From NCBI GenBank assembly GCA_023634235.1, contig JAMKCF010000009.1, positions 1,736,001-1,800,000 of the forward strand: 64,000 nt of DNA, written 5' to 3'. The notes beneath the pieces are model-generated. The model saw only the letters and a program-made list of their open reading frames with translations. It was not told the origin of the DNA and did not search any database. The stretch is from Pisaster brevispinus (Eukaryota; Echinodermata; Asteroidea; Forcipulatida; Asteriidae). How positions within the stretch are numbered: the stretch's first letter is position 1; every line of letters begins with the position of its first letter. Of this stretch, positions 25,601 through 36,063 are shown in pieces. Made by a program: the position numbers and the translations under genes.

Positions 25601-28600
25601 AAAAACAGCCTTCTGTTTTTAAACTTACTATAACATTTATTTTGAATTGAACAACTAAAGATTGACAAGAGTAGGATTTCAACCAGTGACCTCCACATTA
25701 CCATGCCAACACGCTACCATCTGAGCTACCTAGCCCTAATGTTGGCAGTCTCCTTATGTTGTCAATATCTTTGTTCGGGGGTGCCAGTCAGAAGCCATTC
25801 AACCTATTACAACTTATACAATTATTACACTGTGGAAGATAGCGCCTCAATATGAAAATTGCTACTGAATATCCTGAATATTTGTTTTGGAAAAACTCAA
25901 TTATGAGGATACAATGCGTAAAAAGTGGAATAGTACCATGATGGATTTTTTTTTTTTTAAGTGGGAAAACCATTGCCTCCCTGAAAAAAAACCCAAGCAA
26001 GGTCATGTAATCAACTCTTTTACCATCACCATTTTCACCACCAATGCATCGTTATGACACACATACAAGTACGTACATTCATACAGTATTTATAGAAACA
26101 GTCGTAACATCTACCACCCAGCACAATTCATAACCCCCTGATCCTCACCTTGCACATCTGCGCCATCCTCTGATCTGATTGGCACTGCTGGCTGTCAGTC
26201 ACAGCCATATGTAGGTCACTCAGCCAATCAGACAGCTCCTCATATAGGACATCAAAGTCAGGGGAGGAGCTACAAGAGGAGTCACTGCCCCCGGTCGAAG
26301 ACAACCTGGAATTAACAGAGGATATCAGGACAGGTGATACGAGCCCAAAATAGGCACTAACGTCACATATAAAACTTCCTGTCAGCCTTATACTTAAAAT
26401 CATAAACCATTTTTGTCTATGGCTGGGTTGAATTTGGTACAGCTTGTAAATTACTGCATTATTTTTGTAGGTGGACTTACTTGCTGGATGTGTTAAAGGT
26501 GTCCACCTGTTTATTCAAGGCGTGCACATGAATTTCCATAGAGGAGTTTCGTCTCTTGCTGTTCTCGAGTCTGAATGACATCTGCTCAATGGAGTCCATC
26601 ATTAACTCAGAATCAAATGATTTGAAGCTCTGTTGAATCAAGATCAATTTAAAAATTATCGAAAAAATCATTGACCAATCTTAGGAACGCAAAGCAACAG
26701 TGTTATCTTGATAGGTGTTAACTACGCATCGAGGATAAGAATATCTATTGGTTTTTGCCCTTACACCGATGTGTATTAGGCACTGTTTAATCAGTATTTT
26801 CCAGAGATCTGTGAAAAAAATCCACAGGCATATTATCACGGGGTGTTATCTTTGTTAGGTTTTGTAAATCAATTTGCTCTACCACGCAATGAAAAGAAAA
26901 TCTAATAATTCTTTAAAGAATTAGCATAAGTATAGAAGTTAGTTAATCCTGCATAAAATATATAAACTAAGGTGTAAAAAACCTGGATCTTTGTGGGAAA
27001 CACTCGAGCTGAAATCCCAAGGTTCCCCCAGAAATTACATTATATATATATATATATATATATATACTCCCCTACTAATTTTATATATGTATATATATAT
27101 AATTTAAATGCACTTTCATCAAATTCTAATCAAATAAATGATACACACACACACACGTCACAATGATGGTGTTACGTCAATGGATGCCCCCCGACAGATG
27201 GTTGTCATGGCAATAAATAGGAACACTTTACTAAACCCCTTATAAAGTCTCTTTGAACCATTATTACAGCCCTTGGGATGTGGCCTAGATGGCACCTGAA
27301 AGAGTGCATTCTATGTGTACTTTTTTATCAAAGCAACGTATTGTACCAATGGAGCAATAATTTATGTTTCTGCAAAATTGTCAGGGCCCAATTTCATACT
27401 GCTTGAGCACAAAAGAGTAGCTATGCCTCAAAAATCATGCTTACCAGAATAAGGTTACCAGCCAAAGTACCATTTCAGGTGTACAATCTGTGACTGGTAT
27501 CCTGCATATTTTTTGCTCAGCAGAAAGTTGCTACACATCATTCTCTGCTTAAGCAGCTCTATGAAATTGGAGGCCATCTAAAAGATTGAAGTTTACATGT
27601 GGTCAAGTATCAAATATCCCTAGAAGTCATTCCCCTTGACTGGATGTCTTCTCTATACAACGTTGTCAGAGAGAACATGTGGGACACTAATACTATGAAT
27701 CGCTGCTAGCTTAGTCTTCTCACAGACCTGCTTACCATGAAATTCTGCACTTACACCCTGCCACGGCTCACAGAAGTACGCACTTTACAGGGTGCAGTAA
27801 GTGCAGACTTCATTAGTGAGCAGCGCCATGACGTTGTGCCCCATACATAATCTCTATGTACACTGTGAGAGGGCAAAGCCATTCTCACTTTGCCAAGGGC
27901 ACTTCCATTGGAAAATCTTGAAGTCTATGGGAAACATTTGAAGGGGCGCCAAGGCCAAGAACAGATGGAGGCCATGACCTCCGTGAGCTCACAATTTAAT
28001 TCCAGGCCTGTAGTACATTTTCATCAGTTTTGACAGACGTCGTACAATGTTTAAAGTACAGTGCAGGGACCTGCTGGCTTCCTATTGCTATTAATAAACA
28101 TCAGTTTTACAAAGATTTTATTTACAAGACTAACACAACTCGCGTACTGTTTGTTCTACACCACTTCCCCTGTCCAAATAAAAGGCAGCCCTGCCTTGAA
28201 CATTCCAGTAGCTGCTTATCGCAGTTCAGTATTTAAGCACCATCATAATGCACTATTTAAGACATTTAAATAGACAGGCTCATGATACCGAGCAATTGCT
28301 TACACAGAGGCAAGAGACACAATGTAGTCTGGCCCCTCTAGTGTGACTGAATGTCCATAATCATAACACTTATTGAATACAGGGAGTATAACAAAATGGT
28401 TGCAGCTTGAAACCAGTTATCATTGGTCCATTACAAACAGACTATACACTATGAGTCCGACAACTAAGAACGAGATGAATCAGAACTATTAAAGAGCCCT
28501 AATTTATTTTAAATCCATAACTTATCAAGATGAAACAACTTGGAAAGTTTCCTAAGCAAAAATCTCTTCAACGGTACACAAGTCACAAGCAATGTATCAC

Positions 28601-31600
28601 ATTGCACTTAAGCTGGTTTCCTGTTTACTAAGCATCGTTTTCATTTGCTTAGGTAATTTGTTAGCTTAAAATAGCTCTTTGAAATTAGCCCCTGTTGACC
28701 CAAAATGTCTCCACAAAGTGTTTATCCACATAGCAAGGATGTGTCAACGGACAGCTTGTCACATCTGCTTATAATACTCATCGCTTCAACACATCCCAAC
28801 AGAGTTAAGCTTAGAATTTTAGTGACTCATCACTCTTTTTATAGAAACCAACATTGTAATTTTCTCGTGGATTTATACGGTATAGAGCTCCATATGTGAA
28901 AATGTTAACTAAAAGAAATTTACATGTGATAATTTTTGTTTTAATTTCAATGTTGGATTTGGATTTTTGCTTCTATAATTTGAATGACAGTTTTTTTAAT
29001 GTTTTGCTTCAATGCCTTTGCCAGCGGATACAACACAAAAACACGCTTCTGTCATCAAACATACGATAGAGTGAAGATCGGGTCTCATTTTGTTTGTGCT
29101 TGACATAAATCACACTGGTCAAGTGAGACGCCTAATTTGGTGACCAAGAAACATTTACAGGATATGGTACAATGTTGTGTGGATCCCCAATCAAAAAAGT
29201 AGAGGCGCTGACCAGACCAATGGAGAGCAGTGACCAGGAGGTTTAAAGCTTGCTAACTGAGCACCTTAGAAATGATAACCATTTTAAATGCAGATGTATG
29301 GAGGAGAGATTTGTTTCTCATAAAAAAATAAACATGTGTCCTGCAAAACAAAAAAATACTTTCCATAACATACATGTACACATCTTATGCTCGCATTGTA
29401 TTTTGGGGTACTTTTTTCTAGTCCGGATGTTGGGACTGAACTACGACCCATAAGGCCATATCACACAGGGCAATTTATTTTCAGGCAACTTGGAGGCAAC
29501 CAACTGAACTGCGAGTAGAAAAAAACACTTTGGCTGCACAAGAGACATTCTTCTAGCTGTAACTCGCTATCCCCAAGAAAAGGATGAGAAAACTGAAATG
29601 TGAATCAATTTTCTTGTTGGAGATTTCCTGGAACTGGTGGCCAGTAAATTGTCTCATGTGACGTGCAAATACAAGCGCACGTGTACTTCAAAGCATAGTG
29701 CAAGAGCAAAAAGGGTCCTGGAGTTAAAAACTATCTATGCAGTAGCAGTATACAAAAATGTGCTCCAAATGTGTACAATGTACATAATGTACCTGCAGTG
29801 TTGACTTCAGTAGGTGTATACCCAAGGTTGAAAGGGTAAACTGCCTAAAGGTACAACATCTCAAATCATATTCCCACCAAAATTAAACAGTACATGATGA
29901 TGTCATCATTTTAGGCCATCACAGTTACTTATACCCGGCATGCACAAGAGCATGTTCTAGAAGTACGTAACATTATGTACATGCACATAACCATACGAGC
30001 CCAATTAGTGTCAACGCTCTCAATCATGCCCTCATGTAGATTACTAACTCCCAGCTTAACAAGGTGCCACTAAATTGTGGTCCCCAGATCAACTCATCAG
30101 CAAACTGTACAAATAAGATATCCTACCTTAATCAAAATCTCGCGTCTTGTCTTGATGATAAGCTAAGTTTACCGAGAACACTTTCTCTTTCTTTTTTTAG
30201 ATTACTCCTCTTAAATATGTGTTCATAAAGCCAGACCATAGAAAATGACATGCCAAGTGCATTGAAGGAAGTGGTATAACCAAGATCAACACATGGCGCC
30301 CACAGTTCAGACCACAGCAAACATGGACACTTTAAGTCTATGTCTGTGCATGAAAACCAAAGGGGAAATTCATGCAGGAAGTGTCTTATTGGGGGGAAAG
30401 CCAATGCATACAAACTACATAACAATAGAGATAACCGGTAGAGCTCTTCCTGCAACAGAGACAGAGACGTCTGCCCTGGCTGAATTATCGCTCATCCATC
30501 CTCATAAGCCAAATGCAACAAGACTGGCAGACAGGTCCACACTCCTCCAGATTCAATAAAAGCTCCAACCAAAAACTACAACCTGAAAACTTGTATTTTG
30601 CTCGCAAGCTTTTAACAAAAGCTACACATAACATGTTACGTACAAATTCAATGTATGGTTTGAAAAAAAAACCCAGTACTTACCTAGTAATGTACCTAAG
30701 GAACTTTGCAAAGCGAACCACAACAGCTACATGTATTTATCCAATTTGCAACGGAAGGGTCACACGAAATGAATAGCTCACACAATAAGAATATGGCTTG
30801 ATTAAAGCTTTCCCTACTAACTGAAGACCAAGGCTAAAAGTTCCCCTGTAAGGGTCCGAAAGAGGAACTAGCATATAAAATGACTCAGCTCACATGAGAC
30901 TTTGACTTGACAACAAGATGACGCACACATAACAAACACGCACTCTACAGTACCTGCGACTCCGATCTTGTGTTAGTCTCCAGGACGGAGAGTGCTCCCT
31001 CTAACTGTCTAAACTGGGTGTCTAGCCTCTCCTCAAGGAGCTGGTACTGGGCTGCAATCAAGTGGAGGGTGGCCTCCAGGCTGGGCTGGAGCTGGGGGTA
31101 CTGATGGATGAAGTCTTGCCCTCGTAGAATGACGCTGTCCTTCTGGTGCTGGTGTGTCTGGATCTCCATTGCAAAGGCCTTGATAAAAAAAAATGCATTT
31201 GGTTTATATTTAAAGTAACTGTCAGTGTTGTTATGAGAGTTGTGCACAGGGACAGCCGATTAGGTTCCACAGGAAATGATACACGTATTTAGTTAGATTG
31301 GGCTGTGACTTTTTTCCCCAGGTCAACATCAACATGTGTACCAGGTAAACAAGATGTGGACTCTATTGCACATAACTTTCACAAGTAGGCTCTGTTTGAA
31401 TACAGACATGCACGTCAGACCTGGAATTACACGGCGTCCACAGAGGCTGTGGCCTCTGCTGCACCTGGTTTTTAGAACATCCTTTTTTTTGTCATTCTCC
31501 TTTTATCCCTGGACTTATGAGAAAATAAATTCATACATCTCTGGATAAACTCTTTTGGACAAGAAACAATCAAATGAACCGCTTTCAAAATAAAGCAGCT

Positions 31601-34600
31601 TTTGTTACTGAAATAATGATCTATACTCAAAAGGTTAAACTTATTGTTTACCCATTTGGCAGGGATGGGTTCCTAAGGTTATTAAAAGCTAATCTAAAAA
31701 GGGGGGTTCTGTCTGTGCCAGACTCATAATAAAGGAGATGTTTCCTACAACTTAGTAGTAAAAAGAACAAGTAGGCAGTACATTTATTTCTAATGTGCAC
31801 TGGATCATAATCACTAGCTCACTTTGCAAGAACTTGAGCAGTCACTGACTAGGAAATCAGCAGTGTATAATGCATTAATTAATGACTGTTATTGGTCAGC
31901 CATACTTGAAGTCCATTTTGAGGACTTTGTTTATCTTCCTCCATGGTCAAAGCATGGGTACTCAATTAACTCAAAGGACAGACAACCGAGGGTCAAGAAG
32001 ACTCTTTCCACACACAGGAAACTTCCCTAATTTCATCAGTGGATGTATTTTAGAGCAGGATGACTGGGATAGTATCATATTTACCTTGGATGCTGTACTG
32101 AGCCTACAAGTATTACCACATCAACCTAACATACTGATTTCAAGTCTTGTTTGCTTTGATTAGCAGAAAGAGACTCACAACCGAGAGATAGGTAATATGG
32201 GGTAAGTAAATATGAACACCCCTGAATGGGTAAACAAACTCTTTTGCAACCCTCTCTCCAGGAATGTTGATGAAGTGTAGAAATTGAAGTCACAGCAAGG
32301 TACACATGCATGTACCAGACACGACCCTCAACCCCAAAAAGGATGACATTACATGTAGGCCTACATAAATGATGTACACACATCATTATGGCCCACATGA
32401 TTTCAACTTTAGTATGAGAAATACATAACAAATCTAATTCCACTGTACATACTTTAAATATAAAGGTACTGTGGAGGGTGTTTCACTTTGATTAAAGTTA
32501 TTTTCTTCCTATCCCCTTTTTATATAAATATATACAATGACAGCAACGCACTTTAAATGTATATAAAAAAAGAATTCTAGACATTTATTTTCACAAAATT
32601 GACATTAAGAATTGATTAATAGCCTTGTGTCAACACCAGCTTCAAGGGCTCAATATGACCAGCAGAAACATTGTGTTATTTTTAAAGCAACTCACATGAT
32701 TTCCACTCACACTAGCCCCCACAAAATTAGCCTCTGAGATTCATATCAAGTCCATCAACAGGAAACTGAGTAATCCACGAGTAGATTTTTTCCAGGTCTG
32801 CTGGAGCCCAATGGGGGTCTGACTCTGACCCCCATTCCCCTCCTAGAAATAACCCTTGCTCCCTTGGGTCTCAGAGTCAACATAATTCAAAACTACCCCG
32901 ATTCAGTGTTTTGCACACACCCTTCACCTGGGCCCAATTTCATAGAGCCGCTTCAGCACACAATTTTGTGCTGAGAAAAATTTAGCAGGAAACCAGTCAG
33001 AAATGGTGCACGTGACATGGTATTTGTTGCTGGTAACCTTATTCTGTTAAGCATAATTTTGTTGTGCTTAGCTACATTTTGTGCATAAGCAGTTTTATGA
33101 AATTGGACCGAGCTTAAAACCTCAGGTTTTTTTTCATCCACAAGTCGGTCAAAGGTAAGAATCAGAAGCACAGAATTGCTTGGAGAAGAAAAGTGCTTAG
33201 TGACAGCACCTTTAGGGAGGACAAGGAAAAGCCTGATCTAAGTGAGAGAAGTAATTACGACGATTCCTCCAGAGATTAAAATACATTTCCTTTAAGTGTA
33301 TTATGTGGATCAAGTTTACCAGTGCAAGGCTCCAGTATAGCCAGGGTAAGATTGTAAAGAAATCAAAGTGCTATTTTCGTTGGTAGTTTCCCTCCCGGCA
33401 CAAGATTCTTTACATACCATGCAAAGGTTAACGCTGTGAGTGAAGGAACTTTATCAGATCTGCATGATGTAAAATGAAAGTACAGTACATGTACATGTGC
33501 ATGTGCAGGTACAAATGCTCTGTACAGTAAGCATGCCACACTGTGCATACTTTGTCCTTTGAATTACCATAAAAATTAATGAATAATTATTTCTTATACA
33601 TAAAAAGTGCATTGCACAAATCTACACACATGCTAAAACTAAGCGCTGATAACCATACAAAATAAACCCTTAATAGTTACAAAATCTGAGTGAGATCCAA
33701 TTAGTCTTTTGACAGACTGAATTGCACAGATATTCAAAGAGTACTGTAAGCAACCCTGACTGTAAATGTTATTTATTTATTTATTTTAATAATTTTGTCT
33801 AATACATACCAGGTATTTTTCAAGCTGAACTCTTACACTGAGTGTGTCAATAGAGGGGGCTTTGCACTGCTCTGATTGGTTAATAGAGGTGGATAACCAG
33901 CTGATCAGTCTGTTTAGATCTTCATGAAATTCCTACATTTAAAAAAAGAATGAAAGGAAACCAGCAGTGTTAAAAACTGAAAATAAAAGGAACATGGGGG
34001 GGGGGGGTCTATTATTTGTTTTTACTATAGTTTTAAAAGGATGGTTGTTTTTAAGCATAGGCATACATTATAAATACACACACACATGCACAATAAACCC
34101 CTTTTCACCAACAGCAAAAGTGTTAATGTACACACCACAAAATATAGCCAACCAATGTAAAGCAACCATTCCTCCCCCTACAGAAGGGTTATTTAACAAC
34201 CTTCTCCTGTCACCCCTAGCCCCATCAAGGCTGAGTTTTGATAAAATTCTTTATCCATCCTCTTCCAATGAAATCTCCTGGCTGCAACACTGTCTTGGTC
34301 ATTATTATACAAATTGACAGCAAAGCCTCCAATGTCCCGTCCTCTCAATCCTCATTGTAATACTCAATACAATTTCCCTTCCAATTACTATAACAGGGCT
34401 TCATTGAAAGGTTTAACAATATTATCTCAGAATGGAATTGCACAAAATGGTTGGGATCAGACAACCTGTGAGTCACTTATTACAGTTGAACTCCAATTTT
34501 GTTTCAATGAATGAAACACCTTTCAGAGGATAGCAAATATTTTGCTAATAATTTAATAATACCTTTGCATTGAGTGTGACATGACCTTTAGTGCTGTATA

Positions 34601-36019
34601 CAGCAATTGGAAAGTTTTTTGTTAATGTACATGAAAGTCAGTCTTAATAAAGAAATTATCAGTACTGCCATTAGTGCCATGTCCAATATATTTTCAATTC
34701 ATTTTTTTTTTTTCATTTCAAATTACAAACTACATGTGACTCTACGAACAAGTTCAACTGGGCAAACCTTTTACTGATAATTTTGTTAATTTGCCTCCAC
34801 CTTTAATTTGCATTGAGTTTGACTTAAGCTGTACTATGCCGTATAAAAAAATTGAAGTCTCTGTGTCACTCATTTACACGTCATTGAAAGTCATGCTAGA
34901 AAAAAGTAATAATCAGCAGTAATGTATACCTAATATATTATTTTTACAAACTACATGTGACAGACATTTGCCAAGTTATGAAATGTAAGCTAGTACATGC
35001 TGCACATGAACACAGTTGGATGACTGGATAATGTACAATGAACAAAGTACAATACTGTTGCAGATAAGAAATAACATGCGACCGCGGTTTTACTTAGTAC
35101 TGATGATATTCGAATGCATCAAAAGCGGAAGTAGAACCGGGTCACATTTTTGTGAGGGTTTTCAATGAATAATTAACTCCACTTCTGGATGAATGACTAA
35201 TCCTTTTACAGACTATTAACGTCACTGTGGTCTGTGTTCATTAAAATACAATGTGGAAATATCTGCAGGCAGTACCAGTCACTCACATTGAAATGTTTGA
35301 AAGTTTTTCCAGTAGCATGAACATTTGCTTACACTACATTGAAGATGTACATTACATGTAAGAACATTATTCACATAGACATATAATGCGAAGAGAAAGT
35401 TATAAACAAATGTCCTGAACGATTTTTTCCCCAATGAACTTGAATATGAACCTTTCAGGGTTCCTAGAACATACTGAAGATGGTTCCATGGTACTCAAGC
35501 CAAGCATGGGGGGGGGGTGTGTCTCGAGACCAAATTCACAAAAATCCTCAAGATAGCACCATTTAGAATGCCCCAGATTGCACAGTAGGGCTTTAAAAAA
35601 AAAAGATAAACCCCCAGTAAAATCATTCAGAGGACCTTGTTACAATTCAGCGTGCTCAGACAAATCTTCAAAAATTTGGGTCCAGAAAACCCTAGGCCTA
35701 TACATTTGTGATATAAATGTAAACCAATCAAAATAAAAGAGGAACCTGACTGTGGATTTTGATGGATTTGCAGCTTGTAACTAACCTCACACTCAGCCAC
35801 AGCAGCAATTTCATCATATCCATTCTCCCGTTGTCTTTTCCTCCCATCTTGTCGATTCTCTGTCCCAACTGCCAGACGTCTCCTGGGGCGAGCCACCTTC
35901 TCACCAGACTTGGGTGAGGAACGCTTCTTCTTACATAGGGGCGATGACATCCCTGTCACCTGCTTTGGCTTCGGCTTAGGGGACTGTCTCGAAAGTTTTA
36001 CGGGTGTGCGTGTTGACAT
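17389..36019 (-). CDS. KASH-domain spectrin-repeat protein, AKAP6-like (whole gene, 9 coding exons)
   Basis: Join on the minus strand: 36019-35786, 33932-33810, 31178-30954, 26629-26481, 26305-26149, 24077-23718, 22941-22726, 22400-19638, 17769-17389. All junctions are GT/AG and the phases close exactly (all phase 0 except exon 4/5, split 2+1), giving 1535 residues and a stop. Order: basic NLS-like N-terminus (1-65), helical spectrin-repeat region (about 79-488), acidic low-complexity region (489-1409), transmembrane helix (about 1475-1501), and a luminal tail ending GPPPQ. The C-terminus is a KASH domain, so the protein should sit in the outer nuclear membrane, bind SUN proteins in the perinuclear space and face the cytoplasm. 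There are no calponin-homology domains. From memory, the spectrin region matches vertebrate AKAP6: DSIEQMSFRL against DAVEQMSLKL, a shared DFD-x2-Y-x-EL-x-DWL block, LKGWL, and NLERR-x2-AI-x2-QA. Alternatives are a divergent nesprin-3 or Klarsicht-type protein. The exon model is high confidence; the orthology is moderate. Confidence 0.9.
19638..22400 (-). CDS. KASH gene exon 8 (giant 921-codon acidic exon)
   Basis: 2763 bases open in one frame, phase 0 at both ends; acceptor GTACTTCTTTTACAG|GAT and donor TTGGAT|GTAAGT. It encodes residues 489-1409. The content is acidic, Ser-rich and probably disordered, with a run dominated by D and E near 21600-21660 followed by VDVTLTEE, and several isolated Trp-centred acidic motifs (SWMDL, GSWRDVIILWL, VQTWI). 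A helical island around 20240-20420 includes YVSQLAEACVDDAELGQIL. Many opposite-strand ORFs here are only shadows of this frame. If the intron is retained, translation runs on about eight residues and stops, giving a form without the KASH anchor. Confidence 0.93.
22615..22662. repeat. T-run/G-run homopolymer junction in intron 7 of the KASH gene
   Basis: About 37 T followed directly by 11 G. On the minus strand this is a C run followed by an A run, the same arrangement seen on the plus strand at 6807-6832 and 19364-19387. Confidence 0.9.
22726..22941 (-). CDS. KASH gene exon 7 (last spectrin repeat)
   Basis: 72 codons, phase 0 at both ends; acceptor ACTTTTTTAAAG|GAA and donor AAG|GTGTGA. It encodes residues 417-488: EIQADIAKNSEGIRVVLNLC, then CDLLQRDKHAC and NLERRCQAIQAQAMALQCNL. 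From memory AKAP6 has the same arrangement (EI-x5-G-x3-L-LC-x-LL-x-D-x3-C, then NLERRWEAIVMQA). In mAKAP the spectrin-repeat region binds nesprin-1-alpha and confers nuclear-envelope targeting. The exon was missed by simple ORF scanning because it has no ATG-initiated frame longer than 60 codons. Confidence 0.88.
23203..23550. mobile_element. MITE, CAGGCATGCAACT family, copy 1 (6-bp target duplication)
   Basis: It starts CAGGCATGCAACT and ends AGTTGCATGCCTG, flanked on both sides by GATACA, an exact 6-bp duplication. The right part holds a GC-rich palindromic block (CGCGGAAATCCGCGGAAACG) after a long T run. It sits in intron 6 of the KASH gene and is non-coding. Confidence 0.8.
23718..24077 (-). 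CDS. KASH gene exon 6 (spectrin repeat core)
   Basis: 120 codons, phase 0 at both ends; acceptor ATTTTTAATTTTAG|GGA and a weak donor GAG|GTTGGT. A nearby GTAAAA would break the phase of exon 7, so GTTGGT is chosen. It holds SINQQWTNLQARL (helix with the conserved W), then the next repeat's LKGWLTEMERKLF, and ends QIEKRLAAHE, which continues in exon 7 as EIQADI. This linker is typical of spectrin repeats. Confidence 0.88.
24160..25060. repeat. degenerate repeat array in intron 5 of the KASH gene
   Basis: Motifs of the type AGCCATAATGACC-x-TGACATTTGAC, G-rich runs, and CCAAGTTTGGAGTTGATATG recur around 24180, 24330, 24660, 24780 and 24910. The units are about 120-160 bp and strongly diverged. 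G-rich tracts at 24340-24380 and 24570-24650 belong to the same block. Confidence 0.6.
25061..25446. repeat. two tandem copies of a 193-bp unit
   Basis: AAGTGTGTAAACACCTCCAA recurs at 25061 and 25254, and TTTGAATGTGAAAACAAACT at 25221 and 25414, both at exactly 193 bp, with near identity in between. Each unit itself contains a diverged inner pair (GGGGACCTCCTATTGTCC and GGGGACCCTATTGTCC). It runs into a CA-rich microsatellite. Confidence 0.9.
25434..25545. repeat. imperfect (CA)n microsatellite
   Basis: About 110 bp of interrupted CACACA repeats directly after the 193-bp tandem units. Confidence 0.9.
25672..25745 (-). mobile_element. tRNA-like SINE head
   Basis: On the minus strand it reads GGTAGCTCAGATGGTAGCGT (a good A box) and, 40 bases later, GGTTGAAATCC (degenerate B box). 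No proper acceptor stem or anticodon arm pairs, so it is treated as a SINE-derived relic in intron 5. Confidence 0.5.
26149..26305 (-). CDS. KASH gene exon 5 (spectrin repeat, helix A)
   Basis: One base plus 52 codons; acceptor GTTAATTCCAG|G and donor AAG|GTGAGG. After a Ser-rich linker (SDSSCSSS) comes DFDVLYEELSDWLSDL, a tryptophan-containing spectrin helix. It aligns with the DFD-x2-Y-x-EL-x-DWL-x-D block I recall from AKAP6. Confidence 0.85.
26481..26629 (-). CDS. KASH gene exon 4
   Basis: 49 codons plus two bases; acceptor TTCAACAG|AGC and donor AGCAA|GTAAGT. It contains DSIEQMSFRL, the best short match I recall to AKAP6 (DAVEQMSLKL), followed by a Ser/Arg-rich segment SKRRNSS that also has a counterpart in AKAP6 (SSSKRKEE). 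The split codon AA+G (Lys) joins it to exon 5. Confidence 0.85.
27042..27102. repeat. (TA)n microsatellite
   Basis: Alternating TA interrupted by a short unique stretch, in intron 3 of the KASH gene. Confidence 0.9.
27384..27574. mobile_element. foldback element, GGGCCCAATTTCAT family, copy 1
   Basis: The left end GGGCCCAATTTCATACTGCT and the right end GCTTAAGCAGCTCTATGAAA then TTGG are inverted relatives of each other. The middle contains GGTTACCAGC and GTGACTGGTATCCTGC, shared with the copies at 32930 and 55692. It is about 190 bp, non-coding, in intron 3. Confidence 0.65.
27860..28012. repeat. dispersed repeat related to 48232-48530
   Basis: It shares GAGGGCAA, TTCCATTGGAAAATCTTGAA, GGGAAACATTTGAAGGGGC, GCCAAGGCCAAGA and CAGGCCTG with the tandem pair at 48.3 kb. 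Confidence 0.7.
28545..28692. mobile_element. foldback element of the GGGCCCAATTTCAT family, partial copy
   Basis: The right end AGCTCTTTGAAATTAGCCCC and the internal GGTTTCCTGTTTACTAAGCA resemble the family. The left end is too diverged to define. Confidence 0.4.
29453..29670. mobile_element. possible foldback element, GGCCATATCACACAG ends
   Basis: The left end GGCCATATCACACAGGGCAA and the right end TAAATTGTCTCATGTGACG are partly inverted to each other. GGCAACTTGGAGGCAACC-type sequence also appears at 52430-52470, suggesting a dispersed family. Confidence 0.4.
30954..31178 (-). CDS. KASH gene exon 3 (spectrin-repeat helices)
   Basis: Seventy-five codons, phase 0 at both ends, acceptor TTTTTTTATCAAG|GCC, donor CAG|GTACTG. 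The product is amphipathic helix throughout, with a central GQDFIHQYPQL and LIAAQYQLLEERLDTQFRQLEGALSVL patterns that fit helices B and C of a spectrin repeat begun in exon 2. It continues in phase into exon 4. Confidence 0.85.
32930..33109. mobile_element. foldback element, GGGCCCAATTTCAT family, copy 2
   Basis: The left end GGGCCCAATTTCATAGAGCC and the right end AAGCAGTTTTATGAAATTGG are inverted repeats, with the family's internal GCTGGTAACCTTATTCTG block. About 180 bp, in intron 2 of the KASH gene. Confidence 0.7.
33810..33932 (-). CDS. KASH gene exon 2 (start of spectrin-repeat region)
   Basis: Forty-one codons, phase 0 at both ends. The acceptor is TTTAAATGTAG|GAA and the donor CTG|GTATGT. 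It begins EFHEDLNRLISWLSTSI, the tryptophan-centred first helix typical of spectrin repeats, and ends in a second helix LSVRVQLEKYL that runs straight into exon 3. It is shorter than 60 codons but is secured by splice sites, phase and heptad continuity. Confidence 0.85.
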
Positions 36020-36063
36020 CTTGGATGTTAACACCTACACTGAGCTTTGGCTTTTATTAAATT
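35786..36063 (-). CDS. KASH gene exon 1 (first coding exon, basic N-terminus)
   Basis: The start ATG is at 36019-36017 in the context AAGATGT. An in-frame TAG six codons upstream fixes the start. A good acceptor (CTTTCTTTTTCAG) lies just above 36063, so there is a further 5' non-coding exon that I cannot locate. The 78 coding residues are rich in K, R, S and P, with basic clusters CKKKR (29-33), RPRRR (44-48) and GRKRQR (59-64) that look like nuclear-localization signals. They could also bind acidic lipid or microtubules. The donor is GAG|GTTAGT, phase 0, and the coding part ends at 35786. Confidence 0.85.

Noticed and set aside
25387..25704. ORFs of alternating His/Thr or Cys/Val residues
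   Set aside because: They are translations of the CA microsatellite.
17389..36019. Fragment of a giant nesprin-1/2 gene with calponin-homology actin-binding domains
   Set aside because: A start codon with an upstream in-frame stop begins the protein directly before the spectrin region, and the sequence resembles AKAP6 more than the nesprin repeats.
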